Counted from the stretch's first letter, positions 23,340 to 33,304 are shown. The stretch is DNA of 64,000 nucleotides from Sipunculus nudus (GCA_026874595.1 CM049307.1:5603579-5667578), one strand, 5' to 3'. The notes: generated by a model not told the origin, from the sequence alone. Numbers and translations are program-made.

Positions 23340-25061
23340 CTTTATTTAATATATCATCAAATCTCTGCTGCAGCAGTTCATAAATTGCTCACACAGAATG
23401 AGAACTCTGAGGCTTTCAAACGACTTGCCTACCTTCGCTAGATCTAGCCATCTATCAAAATGACTCTCAAGCGTGACTGCAAACTGATCTGGGGTTTCAC
23501 CTTTCTCTGGTCTGCAAGTTCTGAATTTCTTTCAAAAACCTTCTTCATTAAGTCTAAATTTATGCATAAGGACCTCTTTCACTTTCGCATATGACATGGA
23601 ATCAGCTATGCTCATACAATGTATGGCATCTAATGCTTTCCCTGACATGAGAGAACTCAGAAATATTGCCCATTGTTCATTTGGCCACTTCATACATAAA
23701 TCCATGCTCTCAAAACGTTTGATGAAAGCAACAAAGTTGTCCTTTTCCTCGTCAAATTTGGGAAAAGGAACAGGAGGAACTCCCATTGTGAAAGATTGAG
23801 AAAATGAAAACTTGTTTATACAAGAAAACATCTTTAAATCCCTCTCTTTCTCTAACCAAAGCCTTGCTAACTCAAACTGTCTCTGAGCTTCCTGAGCTTG
23901 AGCCTTCCTTTCCTTTTCTCATTCTTTCCTAACTGCCTCTGCTTCAGCTTTAGCTGCTTCCCTAGCGGCCTCTGCTTCGGCTTTGGCTGCTTCCCTAGCA
24001 GCCTCTGCATCAGCTTTAGCTGCTTCCCTAGCGGCCTCTGCTTCTGCTTTGGCTGCTTCCCTAGCGGCCTCTGCTTCAGCTTTAGCTGCTTCCCTAGCGG
24101 CCTCTGTTTTGGCTATGGCTGCTTCCCTAGCAGCTTTGGCTTTGGCTGCTTCCCTAGCGGCCTCTGCTTGGGCTTTGGCTGCTTCCCTAGCAGCCTCTGC
24201 TTCTGCTTTAGCTGCTTCCCTAGCGGCCTCTGCTTAGGCTTTAGCTGCTTCCCTAGCGGCCTCTGCTTCGGCTTTGGCTGCTTCCCTAGCGGCCTCTGCT
24301 TCGGCTTTAGCTGCTTCCCTAGCGGCCTCTGCTTCAGCCATGGCTGCTTCCATAGCAGCCTCTGCTTCAGCTTTAACTGCTTCCCTAGCGGCCTCTGCTT
24401 CAGCTTTAACTGCTTCCCTAGCGGCCTCTGCTTCGGCTTTGGCTGCTTCCCTAGCGGCCTCTGCTGCAGCTTTGCCTGCTTCCCTAGCAGCCTCTGCTGC
24501 AGCTTTGCCTGCTTCCCTAGCTGCTTCTGCTTCGGCTTTAGCTGCTTCCCTAGCGGCCTCTGCTTCAGCCATGGCTGCTTCCATAGCAGCCTCTGCTTCA
24601 GCTTTAACTGCTTCCCTAGCGGCCTGTGCTTCAGCTTTAACTGCTTCCCTAGCGGCCTCTGCTTCGGCTTTGGCTGCTTCCCTAGCGGCCTCTGCTGCAG
24701 CTTTGCCTGCTTCCCTAGCAGCCTCTGCTGCAGCTTTGCCTGCTTCCCTAGCTGCTTCTGCTACGGCTTTGGCTGCTTCATTAGAGGCCTCTGCTTCGGC
24801 TTTGGCTGCTTCCCTAGCGGCCTCTGCTTTGGCTTTAGCTGCTTCCCTAGCAGCCTCTGCTTCAGCTTTAGCTGCTTCCCTAGCGGCATCTGCTTCAGCT
24901 TTAGCTGCTTCCCTAGCGGCATCTGCTTTTGCTTTGGCTGTATCAGCCTCAGCCTTGGCATCAGCAATTGCTTCGTCTATAAAAGCAATTAACTCTACTC
25001 CGCTCAGCCCTATCTCCTTACCAAGCTCAGCTGCACTCCTTCTAATCTGAATTACATCCAT
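23340..25061 (-). pseudogene. Gag with hendecad coiled coil and SCAN-like capsid
   Basis: It starts at Met 25061 with a ~40-residue unique head (MDVIQIRRSAAELGKEIGLS). About thirty 11-residue repeats of the type AKAEAEAAREA follow. Then come FPKFDEEKDNFVAFIKRFE, NEQWAIFLSSLMSGKALD, PEKGETPDQFAVTLES, HFDRWLDLAK and LILCEQFMNCCSRDL. The last block matches the helical signature of SCAN domains, which are held to derive from Gmr1-like Gypsy capsids. All parts are in one reading frame but are interrupted by stops at about 24234, 23919 and 23532. The 11-residue period predicts a right-handed or straight hendecad coiled coil (inference). Confidence 0.82.
23930..24955 (-). repeat. 33-bp minisatellite inside gag, with a 231-bp higher-order unit
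   Basis: About thirty copies of a 33-bp unit (plus strand 'gctgcttccctagcggcctc' then 'tgcttcggctttg') encode the 11-residue gag repeat. A distinctive block beginning 'gccatggctgcttccatagc' occurs at 24337 and again at 24568, exactly 231 bp (7 x 33) apart, with the same variant order after it. This indicates segmental duplication on top of unit-level expansion. Plus-strand open frames here are antisense artefacts. Confidence 0.9.
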
Positions 25062-25303
25062 ATTATTTCACAAAAAATGACTACAGAGTTAAAAAAGACT
25101 CTAGGATTACTCACTGAATCCTCAACACACTGGAATTGATAACATTAACCAATTCCTTATCAAGTCCACGACAGGAACTTGTTATTTATGCTATCTCCTA
25201 TAGCACAACTTCCCAGTTTATCCCACAAAACTGGTAATCTTGTTCATTTAGAACACATAAAGCTTGGGCTAACCACTAGAGCTTTGATTCACCTACATTT
25301 GAC
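25062..25303. other. Retrotransposon 5' leader / unassigned
   Basis: This should hold the untranslated leader, and possibly the primer-binding site, of the minus-strand retrotransposon. No LTR end (TG...CA) or clear tRNA-complementary site could be fixed by eye. Confidence 0.3.
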
Positions 25304-26686
25304 TACTGTAGATTCAGAAATATTAGTTGGGATTTTATTTTCGTGGTTTTCATGGACAAAGTTAATCCACGAATTCATGATTCCCACGATAAAAAAATCA
25401 TAAGATCAGAAATTATCTTAACAGCAGCTGGAGGTCGACTTCATCTATATATAGTTATTATCGCTGGCTGAATTTTTTAGTAAAGGTACAAAAATGGTTT
25501 ATTACTATTTTATGATTGCCATTGATACATATAATAAATGTACTGCATTGCATTTCCTGTAATACTATAAAAAATACGTGATTTATAAATATTATGTTGT
25601 CAATTCCATTATTTCCCCCAATATCGCACAAACACGGCCCCCTGAAATGTTCACAATAAAACAATATCAAACTTTACTTAAACTAGAAAACAAATCCCCA
25701 CATTTCCTCTTTTCAACATTTCGGGTAAAATATTCAAGAACAATGCCACATTTCTATCGCTCAAATCGGTAGTTCTGACACGACAAGAACTGTACACTTG
25801 TTCCAATGTTTGTAACCACAGCTACCGAGGCACGGCTTTTTTCAACCTTCTTTCAATAGAGATAAAACGAGACTTACGCTCCTTATTGGCTCATTTGCAT
25901 TACCGCGGGGACGCGAAAGTAATTAGAACTTATTCCGAATATTGCCGACTGCAGTTGCGTGCATAAAAATGAGCCATTAATATGATAGACGGTATTTCCT
26001 CCGAATATTGCCGATAGTTGTACATAAATGTTAGCGTAGGTAAGTGTCGCAGAATACAAATGCAAATTATGCCCCTCAAATTTTCAGAAGAGAAAAATTC
26101 CTGTCTAATCGACCCATTATGCCGATTTCTGTTTCTTTTTTTTAGTTGACACGTTGAATGCCGAACGAATCTTGTCTCTTGTATGTCCCACGGCCCCGTC
26201 TAAGATTTACAGGTGCCACATGTGACTACCGCCATGATTAAAAAAGATAAAAACGTTCAAGTGGACGGTCCCGTTTTATTTTTCCTCCGATCAAGTGAGG
26301 GTTAACTTTTCTGTAAACGTGTCGGGATCGGGTGTTATAACTAATAGGTGATGTATCGTGTGTTACAACTAACAGCCGATGTATTGTCCGGCACGTGTCG
26401 GTTACGGCTGGTTAACTCCTTTGTTAGGGTCGGGCGAACCTTGTTTGCTCAACACTGACCTAATTGACCGCGGTACAGGCGCACCGTGTGATAAGCATCT
26501 GAGTCGAGCCACCGGTGTACTGTCTGTGTACATATGTTCTCGTCTTCCTTGCGCACATTAAGATATTAATAACCAAGATTTTCTATAATATTCATGGTCT
26601 TTCCACGAATTCAAATACCCCACTATATGCGTTTTGTACAAAAACCACGAAATTTTAAGCCCACGATATTATCTGAATCTACAGTA
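25304..26686. mobile_element. DNA element with terminal inverted repeats (TACTGTAGATTCAG)
   Basis: Left end 'tactgtagattcagaaatat' at 25304; the right end is its inverted copy, 'ctgaatctacagta' ending at 26686. The inverted similarity extends about 60 bp with gaps, including 'ttttcgtggttttcatgg' and 'ccatgaa...' counterparts and 'ccacgaattc' on both sides. The interior (about 25780-26560) is more CpG-rich than its surroundings and has no transposase. It looks like a non-autonomous DNA transposon inserted just upstream of the retrotransposon gag. Confidence 0.65.
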
Positions 26687-27437
26687 TGTGAACCTGCCTA
26701 CTAATACGTGTTTTACACGTGTAACGCAGTTTATGGTTCCACAAAATTATCAAAGACCCTGTTTGGTCTTACATAAAATTACACAATGCAATCTTAAATG
26801 GTCTATCACCATGTACAGACGCAATTACTTTACGTCTCACCATGTGATCCTGATTCAAGCAGTATATATCACTGCCACCAGCCTCACACAAAAAAAATTA
26901 ACTGTATATCACAGTTTTAAGCTAACATGTAGCCCTACAGATGATAATATATATTGTGTAGAATTTCGTAGACTTAACCCGTTATAACCATCATAGTCGG
27001 AAGGAAATTTTAACACTAATGCCAGCTGTCCTGACGGGATATCAAAACCATACAGCTATGAGTAATCAATGGAGGAACGGATGGCATGAACAGGGTGCTC
27101 ACAGAAACCCAGCTCTGGCTAATCGCCGCTCCTGACTAGGACCCATGAGACCGACCTACTCAGCTGTTCAAGCCTCTTGCTGGCACTGCTACAAGGAAGT
27201 ACCAAGGCTTACTTGTGAATAAGCTGTACTCAGCCAAACTAAAGATAAACAACAGAGTATTGATAATACTATATGATTAACCTTTAAAATTATGAATATT
27301 CAGACCTTTTAACTGTATTGTAAAACAGAAAGCCTATATTTTATAAATATGGAAAACTCACATTTAACCTTTAAGGCTATTACTTAATTCCCCACAACCA
27401 CAGAACTACAAAATCTTGGTAGGACCTCCAATATTTG
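26687..27437. other. Unassigned sequence
   Basis: No protein motif or repeat family recognised. 27020-27240 is of more balanced composition than its neighbours ('ggatatcaaaaccatacagc', 'gaccgacctactcagctg'), which could be retroelement leader or old coding material, but I cannot assign it. Confidence 0.3.
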
Positions 27438-27573
27438 TCATGGGGAAAAAAGAGTAGCCACAATGATAACCAAGGTTATAACATAATTTTAATACAAAAT
27501 AAAAATACAATAAAAACAAAAATTCAATTGATACACAATATGAGATCTCATATACTCTTGAGGTATATATATA
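27438..27573 (+). repeat. ~135-bp dispersed repeat, copy 2
   Basis: Same sequence as 14967-15104, same orientation, beginning 'tgtcatgggga' and ending 'cttgaggtatatatata'. Differences are scattered substitutions and the length of an A-run. Confidence 0.7.
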
Positions 27574-28264
27574 GGCCTTTAGATTCTTTAAATTATGTGA
27601 GCTTATAGCAACAGTAAAGTCCAGTTTATAAAATGATGTGACTGGTCCACACACACATCCGCAATAGCCTGTGTGAGCCTTTCACGACCCTCATGACACT
27701 GCCGACTCTATGGCATATCCTGGGATAGAAACGACATTTTTCCTTATAGTGGTCAAAACCCTTCCTGGTACAATCCCTGTAGACAATTAAAGGATCCACA
27801 GTTTTGGATACTAATTCAACCTCAAGGTGAGCATATTTGTTTTATTATAAACTTAAATCTTAACTACCTGGTACGAGAACTGATACCTTCCATCAGTGAT
27901 ATAATGCATGAGACGTCATACACAATATACAATAAACATTTACATATCTACACAATTATAGCATTTTCTTAGGTACATTCATAACACACTACTGGTCTTG
28001 ACAATACAGAATTATCATTACTGAACAGACTTAGATATATGGCTCACGTTCTGGTTATACTTTCCAGGAACATCAATAATGTTCTTTGAATAAATTTCAT
28101 TGGTCAACATAATGTACAGATGTAGTACAATTTACTAAAACATCGGCATTGACATACCTTCTAACCAGGTTATATAAACTTCACTGAGAGCTAGGTTCCA
28201 CTGCTGTGGCATATCAGCCTACCTTCAGTTCACCTCTGAGTGTAATGCCTAAAATAATTTTATT
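27574..28264. other. AT-rich, nothing recognised
   Basis: No coding or repeat signal that I can support. Confidence 0.3.
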
Positions 28265-30844
28265 GTAACCCCAGACAAAGTCAGGGGATACTTTGTTTTC
28301 ATAACAGTCCCGCCGCCGCCGCCGCATATAAATCTTGTTGGCGCGATAACTCAAAAAATATTTCATGGATCTTTACCAAACTTCGTATATGTATAGATAT
28401 GGGTGAGAGGACGACGCCTATTTAAAATGAGGTCATGACCTTTACTAGGAGAGGGTCCTTGACCTTGAATAGGTCCAGTTTTGGGGAAAATCACACAAAT
28501 TTTTAAATATCTCAAGAAATCTTGCATGGATTGATCCCAAAATCAAGTTGATGGAAGATCATGGATAGGGTTGTCATGTTCAAGAAACTGGTGGCGCCAC
28601 CTGTTATTCTTGACTTGTTTTCATGCCGTTTAATACCCCCAAAATTGCCACTTGACAGTACTGTGAGCATTATAAGTCAAAAACAAATGGACAGATTTCT
28701 TTTATATTATGCATATACATAGATATGGATTATGGGATGATGTTTATTTAAATTGGGGTCATGACCTTTCATATGGGAGCGGCTTTGACCTTGAATATTG
28801 CCATATATGGTGAAAATCACACAAAATCATTAATATCTCAATAAGGGATCCATGGATTGGTCCAAAAATCAACGTGACTGAAGAACTTGGATAGTAATGT
28901 CATGTACCGGAAACAGATGGCGCCACCTGTTATCCTTTTTTGTTTTTACACCGTTTAATACCCCCATAATTGCCACTTGACAGTACTTCGAGCATTATAA
29001 GTCAAAAACTAATGGACAGATTTCTTTCATATTATGCACATGTAGAGATGTTATGGGATGAGGTCTATTAACATTTGGGTCATGACCTTTACCATGAGAG
29101 TGGCCTTGACCTTTAATGTGTCCATATTTGGTGAAAATCACACACCTCTTATGATATCTCCAGTGTTGATAGCCATATGGATTCCAAACTTGACTTATTT
29201 ATGGCCGACCACTAAAGTAAGAACCCTATAGGTTCTAGGGTCATGAGGTCATAGGTCAAGGTCATTTTTAGCCAAACTTTCATCCCAGGTCTTCCATCTT
29301 GAATATATAGCTCACTTGCCAATAGTGGATGATCCATATCAATTTTGGGGTCACAAGGTCAAAGGTCAAGGCCACAGGAGCTATTTGTCAAAAAATTAGT
29401 TTCTGGATGATAATTACTGCTTTTATTGATGTATTGATTTCAAACTTGACTTATATATGTCCCATTGAAAAAGCAAGACTCCAATTGATTTTGGGATCAT
29501 GAGGTCAAAGGTCAAGGTCACAGGACACATCTTTAAAAAGATTGTGGATGCATTTTCAGCCAAACATTTCATCTCAGATCTTTCATCTTGCACATATAGT
29601 TCATCTGCCAATAGAGGAAGACCCCTATCAATTTTGAGGTCACAAGGTCAAAGGTCAAGGCCACGGGAGCCATCTGTCCAAAAATTAGTTTCTGGATGAT
29701 AATTCCTGCTTTTATTGATGTATGGATTTCAAACTTTACTTGTATATGACCCATTGGAAAAGCAAGACCCGAATTGATTATGGGGTCATGAGGTCAAAGG
29801 TCAAGGTCACAGGACACATCTTTAAAAAGATTGTGGATGCATTTACAGCCAAACAATTCATCTCAGATCTTTCATCTTGCACAAATAGTTCGCCTGCCAA
29901 GAGTGGAAGACCCCTATCAATTTTGAGGTCACAAGGTCAAAGGTCAAGGTCACAGGACACACCTTTAAAAAGATGTGGATGCATTTTCAGCCAAACATTT
30001 CATCTCGGATCTTTCATCTTGCACATATATTTCACCTGCCAAGACAGGAAGAACCCTATCAATTTTGAGGTCACAAGGTCAAAGGTGAAGGTCACAGGAG
30101 CCATCTGTCCAAAAATTAGTTTCTGGATGATAATTCTTGCTTTTGTTGATGTAAAGATTTCAAACTTGACTTGTATATGTCCCATTGGAAAAGCAAGACC
30201 CGAATTGATTTTGGGGTCATGAGGTCAAAGGTCAAGGTCACAGGACACATCTTTAAAAAGATTGTGGATGCATTTTCAGCCAAACATTTCATCTCAGACA
30301 TTTCATCTTGCACATACAGTTCCCCTGCCAATAGAGGAAGACGCCTGTCAATTGTGAGGTCACAAGGTCAAAGGTGAAGGTCACAGGAGCCATCTCTCCA
30401 AAAATTAGTTCCCGAGATGATAATTCAAGCTTGGATTAATATATGGATTTCAAACCTGACTTATATATGGCCCATCAATAAATCTTGACCTCTATTGATT
30501 TATATATAAAAGTGGATGATCAATATCAATTTTGGGGTCACAAGGTCAAAGGTCAAGGCCACAGGAGCCATCTGTCAAAAAATTAGTATCTGGATGATAA
30601 TTCCTGCTTTTATTGATGTATAGATTTCAAACTTGACTCATATATGTCCCATTGAAAAAGCAAAACCCCAATTGATTTTGGGGTCATGAGGTCAAAGGTC
30701 AAGGTCACAGGACCAACATGTTCAAAAAGATTGTGGATTGATAGATAAAAGAAACAATAATTGCTCGCCAAGTGTCAGTATATGCTGCTAAAAATGGGGG
30801 CCTATTCTTGAATGGGGGGGGGGGCCTACTATGTCTGGGGATAC
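28265..30844 (+). mobile_element. Composite element with inverted ends and two kinds of interior modules
   Basis: Left end 'gtaaccccagacaaagtc' (28265) and right end 'ctatgtctggggatac' (to 30844) are inverted relatives (about 14 of 16 positions). The left end also folds on itself with 'aggggatac'. A (CCG)n tract follows at 28303-28325, mirroring the CGG tract at the end of the 13289-14756 element. 28330-29155 holds ~375-bp modules with 'tggcgccacctgttat' and 'gaggtcatgacctttac'. 29160-30715 holds AGGTCA modules. No transposase. It may be one element or two joined. Confidence 0.55.
29160..30715 (+). repeat. AGGTCA module array (nuclear-receptor-like half-sites)
   Basis: Two alternating ~145-bp modules repeat about ten times. 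Almost every module contains AGGTCAAAGGTCAAGG or a one-base variant, and eight contain the exact 13-mer AGGTCAAAGGTCA (near 29356, 29502, 29643, 29789, 29931, 30221, 30541 and 30688). The 13-mer is a DR1 arrangement, and the overlapping TCAAGGTCA matches the extended half-site used by NR5A/ERR-type receptors. Whether any receptor binds is untested. Confidence 0.8.
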
Positions 30845-31186
30845 TCTGGCACCTGCGGTGCCAAGAAATGTCTAGTTTATACTATTTATTCCCGTTCTTT
30901 TAGTGACTAGAGACATATTCACTGAAGCATAATACTTCGCGGGCTTACAGGTGGTTGACTGACCAAACTGACCCTATTCACCACAGTTCAGGCCGAAAGT
31001 ATGCTGTTCACTGCAGTTAGGACCATTTATCTCTAAAACAACACTTCATTACGGTTCAGACCACCTACATTCACTACAGCTGGAACCAATTATATTAATG
31101 TAAACACCGTTAACCATGTCAACAAATATTACTAAAGGTACATCATTACTCCTGACACAAGGTCACTGGACCCACTTATTGACATT
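30845..31186. other. Unassigned, weak internal repeat
   Basis: There is a loose repetition of 'ttcactacagttcagga/cc' between 30980 and 31095. No gene. Confidence 0.3.
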
Positions 31187-32075
31187 AGGGCACCCGCTTG
31201 TGATAGTGATCACTGTGTCAGTCCGTCCTTCCGTCCTTCGGTCCTTCCGTCAGTAACACTTTCTTTCACGCACGATAACTCAACAACAACATTCTGCAGC
31301 TTTCCCAAATTCACAGGGTTGATTGGTACCTATGAGGGCTCCAGACCTGTCGAATTACAGACTTGTCGGAATTCCTATATGGCCGCCACAGCCCAATCGC
31401 TGATTTTCTTTCGCCCACGATAACTCAACAACACCCTACTGCAGGCTTTCCAAATTCACAGGGATGATTTGTACCTATAAGGGATCCAGACCTGTTGAAT
31501 TACAGACCTGTTGGAATTCAAATATGGCCGCCACAGCCCAATGGCTGATTTTCTTTCGCACATAATAACTTAACAACAACCTACTGCAGCTTTCCCAATA
31601 GGACCATTGGTGCCTATGAGGACTCCAGACCTATTGAATTACAAACTGGCTCAAAATCAAATATGGCTAACAGATTACATTTGGTGATTTTCTATTGCAC
31701 ACATTATTTCAGAAATATCTTTTTTAATATCATTTGATCAAGTAGGATTTTTTTCCTAATGCTCATGATTAAAAACCTGTTTCTGTTTGTCATATTTTTC
31801 ATATTTTACTTAATTTTTCACCCATATGTAAACCAGTCCAGCACTTGCAGAAACGCAGGGCCCTCTGAGGACCATTGTCCGACCACTTCTAGTTTTTAAA
31901 AGATTGTTACAATAATTTAAATGCTGCAAGTTCAAGGGTATAATAAGTTTTTTATAAGATTTTTTGGTCACAAGGTCATTGGTTAAGGTCACAGGACAGT
32001 CATTCTGAAAAATTTCTTTAGAAATATCTTTATAGACAAAGTCAGCTAAGCGTTGAGACCCATGGGTCCCTGGTT
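31187..32075 (+). mobile_element. REP-C: non-autonomous element with ~155-bp modules and a REP-A-type 3' end
   Basis: It starts 'gggcacccgcttgtgatag' with a CCTT/CCGT microsatellite. Three modules of ~150-160 bp follow ('cacgataactcaacaaca', 'gctccagacctgtcgaatta', 'atggccgccacagcccaat'). 31700-32030 is AT-rich. The 3' end 'cagctaagcgttgagaccca...tccctgg' at 32043-32074 is a diverged REP-A terminus. Confidence 0.6.
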
Positions 32076-32081
32076 TACAAT

Positions 32082-32350
32082 TTTTTTCCAGATCTAACCC
32101 GCATGACTGTTTTTCTCAAGACTTAACCAGTATGATCATTGTCTCCAGATTTAACCAGCATTATCATTTTTCTCCAGAATTAACCAGCATCATTATTTTT
32201 CTCCAGAATTAACCAGCATCATAATTTTTCTCCAGATTTAACCAGCTTTACCATTTTTTCTCAAGATTTAACCAGCTTTACCATTTTTCTTCAGATTTAA
32301 CCAGCATACATTTTTCTCAAGAATTAACCAGGATCACCATTTTTTCTCTC
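32082..32350 (+). repeat. SLC39A11: ~29-bp tandem array of acceptor-like modules upstream of the last SLC39A11 exon
   Basis: Nine units of about 29 bp read 'ttaaccagcatcat' followed by 'tatttttctccagaa'. Each combines a branch-point-like TTAAC, a T-rich run and CAG or AAG. The array ends about 60 bp before the genuine acceptor at 32411 ('tttctctttacag'). It directly follows a REP-A-type terminus, as does the 33-bp array at the other end of the same intron. Confidence 0.85.
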
Positions 32351-32411
32351 TTTGACAGTTTAATTTATGTTATATTTCATATTCTCATGATGTACATGTT
32401 TCTCTTTACAG

Positions 32412-32490
32412 TGGGAATGGAAAGCTTGCTTCATGGGGAACTGTAGTCGGTTTTGTAGTGATGATGTCCCTGGATGTTGGACTTGGTTGA
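32412..32490 (+). CDS. SLC39A11: SLC39A11 (ZIP11) last coding exon
   Basis: After the acceptor at 32411 the first base completes the split codon (TG|T, Cys). The exon then reads GNGKLASWGTVVG and FVVMMSLDVGLG and stops at TGA 32488-32490. This is the final transmembrane segment and the short, conserved C-terminus of ZIP11, which in the family ends at or near LDVGLG. The open frame beginning at 32433 is in another frame and is spurious. Joining this exon to 8361-8519 gives an uninterrupted frame, which strongly supports both calls. The residue at the junction is Cys where I recall Ser in vertebrates. Confidence 0.95.
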
Positions 32491-32642
32491 AGGTCAAGGA
32501 AGGATTGTATTGCACAGTGTGTTACTCTATATGTGGGGAACAGGGCCCACAGACTTTAGGGCCATGCAATATGCTGTACTTCATGACCCAAAAATTAACA
32601 ATTAACAGTTTCCACAATGTGAGGTAAAATATACAGCACTGT

Positions 32643-32648
32643 AATAAA
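32643..32648 (+). terminator. SLC39A11: Candidate polyadenylation signal AATAAA for SLC39A11
   Basis: First AATAAA after the stop codon, 152 bp downstream. Further candidates follow near 33268. Which one is used cannot be judged from sequence. Confidence 0.45.
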
Positions 32649-33304
32649 TCAGAGAAAATGTATGTCTCTTATATCACATAAACAGGATTTTAATGAGGTT
32701 ACTTAGGTATGGTCCTTTCTATTTGCAGGTAATTAACTGGTATAAATTTACTAAGTATGATCACCCTGTTCATTTCTCTATCAAATTTGATAAATCTTTT
32801 AATGTACAACTGTTTAAAGTAGTACTCCAGTCTTTTAATATGTAATGGATGAAAACCACACAAATCATGAGCTGAGACATCTTTTAGAATCAGCTTGAAT
32901 ACAATGTAATTAAATATGATTAAGATGTTTTAACCAGGTGAAATTGTTATTTTGATGTCAGATTGTAAATCTTTACTGTATCAAAGGTAAATGTCAGGAT
33001 ATTAAAAGAAATTTACACAGAACCTGGTGTCCTGTTTCATAACATATTTATGATGTATTACTTACACTTACATATGTCAGAAGGTTATCAGGTTGAGCTA
33101 TCAGCTTTTTGTATCATTTTTTGTTTACTAATTATACATGTAACATAGAGATATAATGTTGCAACTTCCTACCTGCATTTTATTATTTCTCCATAAATAT
33201 ACTGTACAATATACAAATGTTAAATAATAATAATAATACACCCACAGTATATCAACAAGTTATAAAGATAAATAAATATTTTATATGTTTTCTTGTAAGT
33301 TTCA
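32649..33304. other. AT-rich, probable 3' UTR or intergenic
   Basis: No gene recognised. Contains an (ATA)n run at about 33220-33235. Confidence 0.4.

Larger units (their letters stand above)
20294..25061 (-). mobile_element. Decayed Gmr1-like Ty3/Gypsy retrotransposon (gag-PR-IN-RT order)
   Basis: Read on the minus strand the order is: alanine-rich coiled coil and SCAN-like capsid (25061-23340), zinc knuckle (23084-23043), retropepsin (about 22720-22410), integrase Zn-binding, core and C-terminal domains (22388-20960), a linker, then the first half of reverse transcriptase (to 20294). Integrase upstream of RT is the Copia-like order known within Gypsy for the Gmr1 group. Several in-frame stops and frameshifts interrupt it. 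The catalytic YxDD part of RT, RNase H and a 3' LTR are absent, and no 5' LTR could be defined. It lies antisense inside the SLC39A11 intron. Confidence 0.85.
8520..32411 (+). other. SLC39A11: SLC39A11 last intron (23.9 kb)
   Basis: It opens with GTAAGTGTCC and closes with 'tttctctttacag'. It separates two exons whose phases match (2 nt + 1 nt). It contains REP-A copies, a Gmr1-like retrotransposon in antisense, two further elements with inverted ends and several module arrays, listed separately. The retrotransposon lies on the strand opposite to the gene. Confidence 0.9.

Noticed and set aside
23898-24992. 364-codon plus-strand open frame rich in Cys, Phe, Ser and Gly
   Set aside because: It is the antisense of the in-frame 33-bp gag minisatellite; its regular composition follows from the repeat, and the minus-strand frame connects to recognisable gag domains.
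32433-32627. 64-codon open frame over the last SLC39A11 exon
   Set aside because: Different frame from the conserved ZIP11 C-terminus; the stop at 32490 in the ZIP11 frame and the splice phase decide against it.
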